Made by a program: the position numbers and the translations under genes | In this document: one piece after another, positions 1-10,256 of the stretch | Numbering within the stretch: the stretch's first letter is position 1 | Layout: each line of letters begins with the position of its first letter | Origin: Selaginella moellendorffii | Lineage: Eukaryota > Streptophyta > Lycopodiopsida > Selaginellales > Selaginellaceae | NCBI RefSeq assembly: GCF_000143415.4 | Contig: NW_003314269.1 | Location: 2,196,118-2,260,117 of the forward strand | DNA: 64,000 bases | Direction of reading: 5' to 3' | Notes under the pieces: model-generated | Databases searched by the model: none | Told to the model about the DNA's origin: nothing | Seen by the model: only the letters and a program-made list of their open reading frames with translations

Positions 1-310
1 CAATTTTAAAATTCTTAATTAAATCACATATTGATCAATTGGACTAATAAATAATACTAAACATGAATGGTGCTACTAGTAAAAAAACCAGCAATTATTT
101 AGAAATCTTTTAAACAATTTAGAGATTCTCTTGATAGAATTTATTGATTTCAATGTTGGTAATATGCTAAGTTTGTGTGTGACAATCCCAATGATTAATT
201 ATATTTCAACAACACTAAACCCATCTCCAAGCCTTTTTTCCACGTCTTGTGAGAGCTCAAATGAGTTCTTTCTTTCAGATTACTTGCATTTGTGCTGAGG
301 AAGTCGAAAG

Positions 311-593
311 ATGGCGGAGTATGTATCGAACAAGCTAAGCTTCATAAACAATGAGACCAAGTAGGCCTTGATTGATGCTCCTCTACGATCTCTAATAGCG
401 GAGGATGTTTTTCTCAGGTTTAACGTAAACGGGCCACGATACCACTCTAAATCGTATCTGAGCAAACTGCTTGAGCCAGAAAATCTGCAATCGTTCTAAT
501 CCGTTCAACGGTTTGTTGGCTTGCTTAAGTATGTCTTTCCAATGGAACTGCACTAGGAGATTCACGGGCCAAGTAGCTTGAGAAAGAATGACA
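311..593 (+). pseudogene. Decayed coding fragment, identity unknown
   Basis: From the ATG at 311 the forward frame reads as a coherent protein-like stretch (it begins MAEYVSNKLSFINNETK) for about 94 codons, interrupted only by stops at 362-364 (TAG), 497-499 (TAA) and 554-556 (TAG). Each stop differs from a glutamine codon by one C-to-T change, as expected for a once-coding sequence decaying by cytosine deamination. I do not recognise the family. The flanks are AT-rich and no intact gene continues it, so it is called a pseudogene fragment and not an exon of a living gene. Confidence 0.35.
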
Positions 594-669
594 AAGGACT
601 TTTAATTAACTATATTACCGTACATGGCAATTGAAATTGAAAGAAATAATAATGTTTTAAACATAATTA

Positions 670-1680
670 TCTGCTTTTTTAGCGGATCACTATCTCGATC
701 GTCTAGACGAGGGTTTTAGAGAGCAGTTCCCTCACGTCAACCTCAAGGCCGAGGTTCCCCAAGGTTCCAAGGAGAAAAGGAGCTTGCTCGATTGCTACGA
801 TCACTGCGAGCCCGGTCGATCGCAAAGCCAAACGCCAGGGGGGGATTGTCCAGGGACCGCGAGAGGAGGAGGAAAGCTGGAGCGGCCCTCTCGCACAGCC
901 GGGAGGAAGCGAGATTGGCCACCACTCCATACCGAGCTCCGGTGAGCTCCTTGTAGTTGACGAGCCTGTCCAGCACCAAGTGTGGAAATCGACCAAGATG
1001 ACGAGCGTGAGAGCCTCGAAATGCCACCCGAATCGAGGAAACGGAATTTCTCTTCAATTGCGGGATTCAGGAATGGATTCCTGGTTTGAGCATCTCCCCG
1101 ACCAGAAGTAAGGTTGTTTCTCGTCATGGACGCCGGTTTGAGTCAATGCATGGTGCTTCGTCCAGATCCCTAGAGCAAATGCTGGAGTTCATGAGAAGCT
1201 CGCTGCTCAAGTTCGACTATGGGGGTGCAAGCTCGAGAACGCTGACAAGATCGTTGGCCAGGCGGTGACGATCGAGGGATTCAAGCTTGAAGATCTGAGC
1301 GACACCGAAGTGTTGCCTCTGCACTCCGCGGGGAATCCCAGCAAGTCAATGCAAGATCGTCGGAGTGGATGGCGGGAGAACAAACTTGAGGCTGGTTGGA
1401 TTTGGCGACGCCGAGCTTGTGCAAGTTTTATCCTACGAAGGTATTGAAAGGTTGTCGATTTCGACAAGGATTTCCTGGCAATTCTCGACTCCAGGGGCAA
1501 AGATCACTTGGAACACTCAGTATGAACATTTTTCCCGAGCTGGAGAAAACGGAAATGTCAAAACGCAGTGGCTGCAAATCTCAAATGTATTTTGAGGCGT
1601 TTTCTTCCGAACTTTGCTTGATCCTGGCTTGGTATTTAGATCGGCGAGTGTTACCTGCAGTTCTAAGAACTTCATGAGCT
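670..1680. pseudogene. GC-rich block of broken reading frames
   Basis: This kilobase is clearly richer in GC than the DNA before it, but no frame stays open beyond about 110 codons on either strand. On the + strand, protein-like segments occur in different frames, for example one beginning DHYLDRLDEGFREQFPHVN near 686 and others at 1215-1370 and 1365-1595. Joining them needs frameshifts. It is best read as the remnant of one or more genes. It may belong with the fragment at 311-593. No family could be named. Confidence 0.25.
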
Positions 1681-1735
1681 CTAGCGATTGAAAAACAAAT
1701 ACTTACTGTATGTGCTCGATCGTGTGGCTTGCCGC

Positions 1736-3094
1736 TTAAACTCGAGAGAAAGAATGCTCGGACCAAACTATGGTACCTCCAGGACGAATGTTTTCGTAGT
1801 CGCAAGTTCTCAAGTAGAGCCTCTTGAGCTGCTGGAGGAATTCCCCTTCCATCTGGTTGAGCAGCAAAACGCACCAGGTTCGCTCGTGGACTAGATCCTG
1901 GCATCGCTCGCACTGCTGCCTTGAGCAGCAAGCATGGCAGAAGCAAATTCCGGAGCTCTCCTTGGAGTGGACGTGAATCGCAATGGACTCGACGTAGCTC
2001 CTGGACAAGCCCGAGTTCTTGACCGCCACTGCCGCCGCCGCGAGGATGGCCGGGACTTTCCACCAGATTGCTCTCCTGGCTTGCAGCAATCCAAGGAAAT
2101 AGTTTTCCACTTCTTCCCGCTTCTGCTGTGGAATCTCTGGAAAGCTCACCGCTCCTCCTTCAGAAGCTTGCGAAGAAGAAGGGACGAGCGAAGCCAGGAG
2201 CTTGCGGAGAACGAGTTTCCATGCAGTGGAGGCAAGATAGAGCAAGCAGAGCTCGGCAACCTCCACAACTTCGTCACCCTGCGTCGCGGAAGTCACTGCC
2301 TTTCTGTGCAAAGAATCCAAAACCGGGATCCACAGCTCCATCTCGGCGTCGAAGATCGTCATGGCTCCCGTGAGTTTGTAGATCGTCTTGGCCGACGTCC
2401 AGTAGGAGATGGCTTCCTGGCACCATCTCTCGCAAAGGCAAGAGCTTCCTCTACTGGTGTCCGGGTGATCACTAGTTCCATCTTCCTTCCAAATGGGAAT
2501 AGCTCGCGTTTTCACCAACCTGCTTGAACTTATCTCCTCTACGACGCGCTCGAGCCCTTCGCCCAGTCGATCCAAGCCCGACTTTGCTCTCTCTCGAGAC
2601 AATACCTCCAGAGTGATCGCCTCGGGAACCTGAAACTCATCGAAGGATCGCTTCCTGGCCGAGGATCCTCCCTTTCTCTCCCGGAGAAACTCCGCGAGAT
2701 CGGTGTCGGGGGCCGCCACCACGAGCGAGACGAGCTGCCCGTTGCCAATCCCAAAGGCCTGGATCAAGAAACTTACAAGGACGTTTCTCGCAGTGGAGAG
2801 TAGCCGGCATGTGAGCTGAGGCAGGCCCGGCGGATGGGGCGTGGCGTCCATGAGATCCAGCAGCGCCATGTCGAGAATCTCCATGGACGAGCGCCCCTGG
2901 TCAGTGGCTGGAAACCCCCGCATTGCTCGCTCCAGGAGCGCCGCCCATCGCATTGCCCTGGCCACGCCCCGAGGATGCCAGAAAACGGGCGCCCCGGAAG
3001 ACTGGTAGCCTGACGCGAGCACCAGAATATCGAGAAACGCGGACGCTACCTGGATCAGCTCCTCCAGGCTCATGGCCTCGTGCGCCCACGCCAT
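1736..3094 (-). CDS. Unrecognised intronless protein, 452 aa
   Basis: A single uninterrupted minus-strand frame of 452 codons runs from ATG at 3094 to TAA at 1736. The protein starts MAWAHEAMSLEELIQVASAF and is largely predicted helix-like. It has a basic patch near residues 150-160 (GGSSARKRSFDEF), an alanine-rich segment near residue 350 (AILAAAAVAVKNS), and a cysteine/histidine cluster at about residues 378-396 (CFCHACCSRQQCERCQ). That cluster could bind a metal, though I do not recognise a known finger. No signal peptide is obvious. The length of the open frame and its even codon use support a real gene. It could be a lineage-specific protein. No function is assigned. Downstream (minus sense) lies the broken block at 670-1680. 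Confidence 0.6.
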   Translation of the reverse strand: MAWAHEAMSLEELIQVASAFLDILVLASGYQSSGAPVFWHPRGVARAMRWAALLERAMRGFPATDQGRSSMEILDMALLDLMDATPHPPGLPQLTCRLLSTARNVLVSFLIQAFGIGNGQLVSLVVAAPDTDLAEFLRERKGGSSARKRSFDEFQVPEAITLEVLSRERAKSGLDRLGEGLERVVEEISSSRLVKTRAIPIWKEDGTSDHPDTSRGSSCLCERWCQEAISYWTSAKTIYKLTGAMTIFDAEMELWIPVLDSLHRKAVTSATQGDEVVEVAELCLLYLASTAWKLVLRKLLASLVPSSSQASEGGAVSFPEIPQQKREEVENYFLGLLQARRAIWWKVPAILAAAAVAVKNSGLSRSYVESIAIHVHSKESSGICFCHACCSRQQCERCQDLVHERTWCVLLLNQMEGEFLQQLKRLYLRTCDYENIRPGGTIVWSEHSFSRV

Positions 3095-3885
3095 GGATGC
3101 CCTAGCTACTTATTTTCTTCTTGACGAACACTTCGCGCCTAGAAAACACAGGTGGTAGAGAATAAACACAAATTATATTTATGGTAAAAAAGCATTGTTT
3201 GCTTATTTAAATTAAAATATTATCATAGATGCTTGCTTATTGAATAACTTAGTAAAATAGTATATTTGAACTTTTAAAAAATGATTGTGAAATATATAAA
3301 CTTTCAACATTCAAATTAAAATAATATCTCTTTGGTATGTGTATGTCGCAAATACAGAATTCTATTAATGTTGTAATTCTGTTTTGATGGTAGTTGATAT
3401 TGTTACTACTTATGTTCAAGGGCAAATGCAAGGACATGGTTATGGTTGGTTGATCAATGGTTTTTGAAAACTCATTGAAAATCCAATGCAAATAAAAGCA
3501 AAGAAGACTTACTTATAACGTTCTCGCTTTGAGAACAAAGCCGCCCTGAAAAAGATTGCTTTCCAGTAGCTCTCACCGCTCGTCATCTTCCACGACGGTG
3601 CTTGGGGTTATGTAGATATTCTTTCATGGTTTGTGACCTCTCCATGGACCTAGAAAAGCTTTTAGCATATCAAAGAGTTGGAAAGAAGAGAGCTACCAAT
3701 GAACTTCTCGCTATTTCTCATACAATCCTTGCAGCTGTAAGAAACCCAAGAAGGAATTCGAGAAAAATCCCAATCCATTGAAGCAAAATTGGGCTACTTT
3801 CTATTACACATGTGAAGGGAACAAACACACACGGCTAGTGCTCTACGCATCGTTACTTTGGTTTTGATGCCTCGTTGCTGGTGTT
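3095..3885. other. AT-rich intergenic DNA
   Basis: Between the unknown gene and the stop of the eS27 gene I see no supported gene. Bases 3150-3500 are very AT-rich with only short open frames. 3500-3880 is the likely 3' flank of eS27, of mixed composition. Confidence 0.6.
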
Positions 3886-4257
3886 CTAGTCGCTCTTCTT
3901 CCGGAAGGAGCAGCCTTCTGTGAGACGAGCCTTTCCTCCGGTGGGCTGGCATAGAACGTTTTGGCAATTGCTGCAAAACACCACCGTCTGCGAGTGACTG
4001 AAGACAGTCGTGATGTTGAAGCATCCCTGGCATTTCACGTCCTGCGGCGAGACGAGAATTAGCGCTATGGGAGAAAGGGGAAAGGGCTACAAGGTTACCA
4101 TGAAGAAGGAATTGGGAGTGGGGACGAGGCGCTTGAGTTTGTGCTTGCGCTTCTCCAGCTCCGCCGGCGGATGCAAGAGATCGATGTCGTTGGAGAGAAC
4201 CTGGCGGAAGAAGCACACGATTCAAGCACAGAAGCGGTGAGGAATTCCACTTACCAT
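3886..4257 (-). CDS. RPS27: 40S ribosomal protein eS27
   Basis: Three exons on the minus strand join exactly: 4257-4255 (ATG only), 4200-4099 and 4041-3886. The introns are 54 and 57 bp, with GTAA donors and CAG acceptors. The 86-aa product starts [18 protein letters not shown] and contains the zinc ribbon of eS27, two cysteine pairs (CQGC and CSNC) about 19 residues apart. It ends [17 protein letters not shown]. This matches the plant family in length and throughout its sequence. It is a structural protein of the small cytosolic ribosomal subunit, near the platform. An ATG-only first exon is a common layout in ribosomal protein genes. The upstream region has a telo-box and a TATA motif. Confidence 0.95.
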
Positions 4258-4276
4258 TTTCGACACACACGCACCA

Positions 4277-4315
4277 AAACCCTAGCCGCCAGAGCCCTAG
4301 ATTCTTACTATATAT
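4277..4315 (-). promoter_or_regulatory. eS27 promoter: telo-box and TATA motif
   Basis: Upstream of the eS27 ATG (4257) the + strand reads AAACCCTAG at 4277-4285. This is the interstitial telomere motif (telo-box) found in promoters of plant translation genes. A TATATAT stretch lies at 4309-4315, about 55 bp from the ATG. The motifs are seen directly; their use as promoter elements is inferred. Confidence 0.55.
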
Positions 4316-4330
4316 CTAGCCCTAGATCGC

Positions 4331-5451
4331 ATCCTGGCCGTTCAAAGCTGGAGCCGCGTTTTTCTCGATATTCTAGAACAGAGAGTAACTCGTCCATTTC
4401 ATCGTGTTAGTTGGGTAAAACAGATCATAATGGAGGCAGCTCCTTCTCAGCATCGAAGAATGTCGAGTTTTTGTACGGTTAGGATCGTCTAAAACCTTAA
4501 AAAGTAGCATATTCTTTTCAAATAAACTTTAAGGTAAAGGAGTTTCTTTTTGTAGTAGGACACCTAAAGTAAATTAATTTTTGTCGACTTGACGACTTTA
4601 ACTTTGTTTGCCAGTGCAAGTTGTATTTATTTTAAGAAACCTTTACTGTTTTAGTAATGTATTGATTTGGTCATGGATGCTAAAACATTAGCTAGAGTTT
4701 ACATGTTAGTGATTTTGGTTTTCGCTTTGTTATTTTCACTCAAGGTATATAATCCAGATTTTTATCTTATTTTCTTTCTTTTCCTTTCATTTTTAATAGG
4801 CTTGCAATGGGTTTTCTAAATCATGTAGTAATTCTACAGTCAATTTTGTTGGTGTTCTATGGGCATTTTGTGCCCCATCACAGTGGTTTCAAAGTAACTT
4901 GCCTCTAGGTTCTAAACTAGGCAACGACAATGGCAAACTTGTTCTTGGGAGTGATTTTTGGAAAACATGCCAGCAGTATTTAGTGGATTCCAACGGAATA
5001 ATTTCGGGACTTTGTTTAAATGAGACAGGCTACCATATTTCTGTAGTGTTCCCCTTGGATAATTTTGTCTCAAACGAGAATGGTTATTTGGTTTTTTGCT
5101 AATGTAAGCCAAGTCATTCCTCTAATGTAGCAACACACTCCCATAAATTTTTGAATCAGTACTGTTAAACCAAATGTAATTCCATTTACTAATAAGCAGC
5201 TATTTAATCAGCAAATATCTGATATCCTGCCTGAAAGTAGTGCTCCACCTTTTACCACTCTTTGCAATGGAACTCAAATTCGTATCATAGGTTTTGCTGT
5301 TAAACTGTTCGTACAGTACGGTAGGAACTAACCGGGTGTTTGTTAAGACAAATATATTTATGCTAATCATTTGGTCTTTATGTTCCACGTGGCCTAACAG
5401 GATTAGGGGCGCCGGGCATAAGCCCTAACTCTGGGATCTAGGTCTTGATTG
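4331..5451. other. AT-rich intergenic DNA
   Basis: No gene is supported here. A 67-codon open frame at 4899-5102 has no recognisable similarity and lies in AT-rich sequence. The last 60 bp, rising in GC, are the promoter/5' flank of the E2 gene that follows. Confidence 0.6.
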
Positions 5452-7544
5452 ATGGAGCGCTGTCGAGCTCGTCTCGCGCGGAGCCGCTCGCCGCTACTGC
5501 GATGGTATTCCGCGGCCTCCAGGGATCCCTCTCAGGTTTGTCGCATTTCGATCGATCCCCCGAATTCGAGCTGTCTGTGTTTGCAGCAGCGCCTGTGCTT
5601 GCTCCACCTGAGGAGCTACCTCCACACGGAGTGTGTAGGTACGCCGCCGCCGCCGCCGCCGCCTTTGATTACCGCGATTGCGCTGTGGTTTGACTGGAAA
5701 TCGTGCTTCTTCTGTGTGTCTTTTGCCAGATTCTCCGTTGCATTTGCGGCGATCGCAAGTATGGAACAGGTATGGGTGGAAATCTCGCGGCTTTTGTGTG
5801 AGTGTGGCATTTTACCAGGAAAGTGGTGTTGTTGGATCGAGTGGAATCGGAGTTCCAGAAAATCCCGAGACGGGGATTTGCTGCTGGGGGTAAGCTTCAA
5901 AGCCGAGTCCCTCTTTTGCCGATGCTGATTGTTCTCACACAACAGGGGAAGGTGATATCATTGTCCCTTCAATGGGAGAGTCGATCTCAGATGGGAGCTT
6001 GGCTTCTTTTTCTAAGCGTGAGTATCACGTCTTGCTTTTACTCCTTTCCTTTTTTTTTATCGTGAGGCGAAAGCTAACCTCCTTGACAAATATTACAGAG
6101 GTTGGGGATGCTGTTAACGTTGACGATGTGATTGCACAGATAGAGAGCGAAAAGGTTTGGATTTTGTATGCATTCAAGTTAACGTTGCAGCTCTTATGGC
6201 GACTCTAGGTGACTATCGATGTTCGCAGTCCTGTTGCTGGCACTTTGAAAGAGGTACTATGCTTTTGTTTCTTCTGGGGTAGTGGAAATATATATATACT
6301 TTTTTTCTTCTACAGATCGTTGTCAAAGTCGGCACGACAGTGAAGCCGGGTGATAAGATTGCCTTTGTTGCGAAAGGGGATACTTCTGGTAAATCTTCCG
6401 CTCCACCGCCGCCGCCACCAAAGTCTGAAGAAAAGCCGTCGCCGCCTCCCAAAGAGGCAACAGCAAAGTCAGCTCCACCTCCTCCGCAACCGCCGCCGCC
6501 GCCGCCGCCACCGTCCTCGCCGCGGCCTTCAACAGAACCACAACTACCTCCTAAAGAAAGGGAGCGACGAGTAAGCGTTTTCCCATATGTCTCTAGGGAC
6601 ATCAGTAACTATTGTATTTTTTCCACAGGTTCCCATGACGCGCATCAGGAAAAGAATTGCCACTCGTCTAAAAGATGCTCAAAACACCTTGGCGTTGCTC
6701 ACGACTTTCAACGAAGTTGATATGTAAGAGTAGTATTTGTTTAAGTCGAGCGCTTATAGGAGGCTTTATGAAAACAGGACAAATGCAATGGCTTTGCGTG
6801 CAAAGTACAAGGACGAGTTTCAAGAAAAACATGGAGCAAAGCTTGGGTTCATGTCGGTGTTTGTCAAGGTATTCGGCGTGGATTGCGTAATTCAAGAGTT
6901 TCTTTTTGCTGACAGACGTCATTTTAGGCTGCTGTTAGCGCTTTGCAGGCGCAGCCCGTTGTAAACGCTGTGATCGACGGAGATGACATCATTTACAGAG
7001 ACTACGTCGACATCAGCATTGCTGTTGGAACTCCAAAGGTATTGTCATGTTCTCGGAGACTAAAAAAAACCAATTTTGTTTTTCCACGTTGTGCAGGGCC
7101 TGGTGGTTCCCGTGGTCAGGGGTTGTGAGAAGATGAACTTTGCAGATGTGGAGAAAACAATTGCCAAGCTCGCGAAGAAAGCAAACGACGGAACCATTAC
7201 TATCGATGATATGGCCGGCGGGAGCTTTACCATCTCCAACGGTGGAGTATACGGCAGTTTGATCAGCACACCCATTGTCAATCCTCCTCAGGTTTGGACC
7301 TTCACATCTCAGAAGACCTTGTTTTCATTGAATTTTTGTTTTTGTTTTCCAGTCTGCTATTCTTGGAATGCATTCCATCCAGAAGCGTCCCGTGGTGATT
7401 GGCAACGAAATAGTCATCCGACCGATGATGTACATTGCTTTGACATACGATCACAGGCTGATCGACGGCAGAGAGGCGGTTCTTTTCTTGCGGCAAGTCA
7501 AGGACGTGGTTGAAGACCCAGCTCGTTTGGTTCTGGACCTCTAA
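5452..7544 (+). CDS. DLST: 2-oxoglutarate dehydrogenase E2 (dihydrolipoyl succinyltransferase), mitochondrial
   Basis: About thirteen short exons separated by 50-100 bp introns. Exon 1 (5452-5535) encodes an Arg/Ser-rich start, [19 protein letters not shown], typical of a mitochondrial presequence. The mature part begins [15 protein letters not shown], the lipoyl domain start, with the lipoyl-lysine motif ESEKVTIDV spanning the splice near 6155-6210. A Pro/Lys-rich linker rich in (P)n runs at 6400-6545. The catalytic domain follows, from [18 protein letters not shown] to the active-site motif [12 protein letters not shown] and the terminus RLVLDL. No peripheral-subunit-binding domain is seen, as is usual for this E2. 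It transfers the succinyl group to CoA in the TCA-cycle complex. The ATG at 5452 is chosen because it opens the presequence exon. Confidence 0.93.
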
Positions 7545-7817
7545 AACGATCTGGTACGCGGCTTTGATTTTTATCTAAATTTTTGGATCCGTAAATTTCA
7601 CTCGCAATAAAACTCAACCCGGTAGTGTTGTGTTTTTCCAGTTCATAGCTTTTCTTATGTTTTTTGCAGAGAGAAGTTAGGGCCCTTTATAGGTAGAAGA
7701 AGAGAGGCGAGTTTCTGTGAGTATGGCGCGGCATTTTGGTATGTTTTCTCTCTTCCAAGAGAAAGGATGAGCCGGCACTATCAGATGTAAGCCTCGAATT
7801 TTTTCTTTCATTCTAGC

Positions 7818-10256
7818 ATGCTTAACAACAGTGAAGCCAGAGAGACCCACATCCTTGCGAACTTAAGCGAGGAAGGCAGGACAGGAAGCTTGGTCTCTCA
7901 GCTGAGAGCTTGCGGCAGCTCACGAGATTTACAGAGAGGCAAAAGACTTCACGCAGCGGCCGTGAGATGTGGCCGGGAGGATTCAGACATTTACGTTGCG
8001 AGCTCGCTGCTAAACATGTACTTCAGGTGTGGAAGTGTCAGGGACGCCGAGGTGGTGTTCCAGGGAATTGCTTGCCAGAATGTGGTGACTTGGACGACGC
8101 TGGTCTATGGATACAGTGAGAATGGACAGGGAAGCTTGGCTTTGCAGTGCTTCTACAGGCTCCAAGAGGAAGGCTGTAAGCCAAACGCTCGGACTTTTGT
8201 GGCTGGAATCAAGGCTTGCAGCAGCGTTGCTAAGCAGGAAGAGCTCGAGGGTGATGGACAGAAAGAGCTTCCGAGAAAAGAAGCAGCACTTAAGGCAGGG
8301 ATTGCTGTCCACTTGCGAGCTGGGAAAGCTGGGATGGATACAGGGATCTTCGTTTCAAATGCGCTGGTGGATATGTACTCCAACTGTGGAAGCATGTTGC
8401 TTGCTCGAGAGGTGTTTGAGAAGATCAAGCTCCCGGATGCGGTGTCGTGGACCTCGTTGATCATGGGCTACGCGGAGAATGGAGAGGAGAAGGTGGCGCT
8501 AGAGATGTTTGAGAGGATGCAGAGAAGGGAGAGCTATTGTGCTCCAAGCGCTCGGACGTTTGTTGCTGCTCTCAAGGCTTGCTCCGGCCTGGTAGCAGAA
8601 GATGGGCAGAGGCTTGCTGCTTTGGAGAAAGGCATGGTTCTTCACTCGCAAGCTGCTTCGTTCGGGTTTGATCTGGATGTGTTCGTCGCCAACACTCTTG
8701 TGGACTTGTATGGGAAGCTCGGGACGATGGTTGATGCTCGGAAGGTTTTCGACCGGATGGTTCGTCACACAGTGGTTTCCTGGACCGCCTTGATTCTGGG
8801 ATACGTTGAAAACAACGAGGCCGAGGCTGCACTGGATCTCTTCCCGTGCATGATCGCGTCGAACTCCCGGCCGGACGCGAGAAGCTTCGTAGCGGCAGTC
8901 AAGGCTTGCACGGGCGTAGCAGCCAAAGAGGATGGATCTCGAGTCGATCATGGCAAGCAGCTTCTAAAGGTGGCGGCGCTGGAGATGGGGATGTTCTTAC
9001 ACTCGGAGGCCATGCGACATGGTTTGGGCTCAGCCTTGGTGCTTGGAAACGCGCTGATTCACATGTACGTGGAGTGTGGAAGCCTCGTTGACGCTCACAA
9101 GGTATTCGAGAGGATGAGGCTTCGCGATCTCGCTTCATGGACTGAGCTGATACTTGGCTATGCAGAGAGCGATGGAGGGGAGCTGGCTCTTAGCCTGTTC
9201 GAGCAGCTCGTCGATCGAAACGGCTGTGCTTCGTTGGACGGCCCCGTCTTCGTTGCTGCTCTCCAGGCGTGCTTGAGCTTGTCGGAGAAGGAAGCAGGGA
9301 CTGCAATGGATGGCAAACTTCTCAAGGCGAAAGCTCTCGAGCGGGGTATGGCGATACACACCTTGGCAACCAAGGCGGGGCTCAAACCCCACGACCTCGC
9401 CTTCGTTACAAACTGCCTGGTGGATCTCTACGCGAAGTGCGGCAGCATGGCGGACGCAAGCAGCGCGTTCCTCTCGATCGACTCGAGCTCCCGCGGGGTA
9501 GTGGCCTGGACAGTGCTCATACAGGGACACGCCGCGGCCGGAGATGGCGTACTGGCTTTGGAGATGCTCCAGCGGATGAAAGCCACAGGCATCGCCCTCG
9601 ACGTGAAAGCTCTCGCCGCGGGGCTCAAGGCTTGCGAGGCCATGGCGGACGTGAGCGCTGCCAAGCTACTCCACTGGGAGATATGCCGGCTGGGGATGGA
9701 GAGCGATCCGGTGCTCGGGACTTGCCTGGTGAGTTGCTACGCGAAGTGTGGGAGCCCGGCCGACGCGCAGCAGGCATTCGACGCGCTGCCAAGCCGGGGC
9801 GTGGTCACCTGGAACGCTCTCCTCGCGGGTTACAGCCACCAGGGAATGACCAGCCGAGCTCTCGGCCTCCTGGAAGCGATGCGAGAGGAAGGCGTGCGAC
9901 GAGACGCGGTGAGCTACCTCTCGGTGCTCACGGCGTGCAGCCATGCCGGGCTGGTGGACGAGTGCCGGGAGAAGTTCGAGGAGATGCGCAGGGAGGAGAG
10001 GGTGGAGGCCAGGATCGAGCACTACCACTGCATGGCCGATTCGCTGGGGCGCGCGGGGGAGATCGATGAAGCGGTGGCGATGGTGAGGGGGATGCCACAC
10101 GAGGCGAATGAGGTTACGTGGAGGTCGGTGCTGGGGGCTTGCGCTCGATCCAAGAATGTGGAGGTGGCCAAGGTTACGTTTGAGCTCTCGGATCGCGCGA
10201 AGGACGATGCCTCTGGCGCGGGCTATATGCTCATGGCAAACACTGTGCAAAGTTGA
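7818..10256 (+). CDS. PLS-class pentatricopeptide repeat protein, E-type ending, 812 aa
   Basis: One intronless frame from ATG 7818 to TGA at 10254-10256. It carries repeated PPR units with the hallmarks DxFVxNALVDMYxxCGS, ARxVFExM and VSWTxLIxGYAENG, so it is an RNA-binding organellar PPR of the PLS type. Four of the L-type units have a charged linker of about 12-25 residues between KACS and the following LExGMxxH. These are near residues 134-160, 255-270, 365-390 and 490-520. The C-terminus holds the E-type segment (IEHYHCMADSLGRAGEIDEA..., VTWRSVLGACARSKNVE) and stops soon after YMLMAN, so the E+ and DYW editing regions are absent. It may act in RNA editing only with a partner that supplies a DYW domain, or in other RNA processing. 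The E2 gene ends 273 bp upstream on the same strand. Confidence 0.9.
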   Translation: MLNNSEARETHILANLSEEGRTGSLVSQLRACGSSRDLQRGKRLHAAAVRCGREDSDIYVASSLLNMYFRCGSVRDAEVVFQGIACQNVVTWTTLVYGYSENGQGSLALQCFYRLQEEGCKPNARTFVAGIKACSSVAKQEELEGDGQKELPRKEAALKAGIAVHLRAGKAGMDTGIFVSNALVDMYSNCGSMLLAREVFEKIKLPDAVSWTSLIMGYAENGEEKVALEMFERMQRRESYCAPSARTFVAALKACSGLVAEDGQRLAALEKGMVLHSQAASFGFDLDVFVANTLVDLYGKLGTMVDARKVFDRMVRHTVVSWTALILGYVENNEAEAALDLFPCMIASNSRPDARSFVAAVKACTGVAAKEDGSRVDHGKQLLKVAALEMGMFLHSEAMRHGLGSALVLGNALIHMYVECGSLVDAHKVFERMRLRDLASWTELILGYAESDGGELALSLFEQLVDRNGCASLDGPVFVAALQACLSLSEKEAGTAMDGKLLKAKALERGMAIHTLATKAGLKPHDLAFVTNCLVDLYAKCGSMADASSAFLSIDSSSRGVVAWTVLIQGHAAAGDGVLALEMLQRMKATGIALDVKALAAGLKACEAMADVSAAKLLHWEICRLGMESDPVLGTCLVSCYAKCGSPADAQQAFDALPSRGVVTWNALLAGYSHQGMTSRALGLLEAMREEGVRRDAVSYLSVLTACSHAGLVDECREKFEEMRREERVEARIEHYHCMADSLGRAGEIDEAVAMVRGMPHEANEVTWRSVLGACARSKNVEVAKVTFELSDRAKDDASGAGYMLMANTVQS

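Noticed and set aside
9269-10069. A 266-codon + strand frame inside the PPR gene at 7818
   Set aside because: A shadow of the same DNA in another frame; Arg/Gly/Pro-rich translation and no domain.
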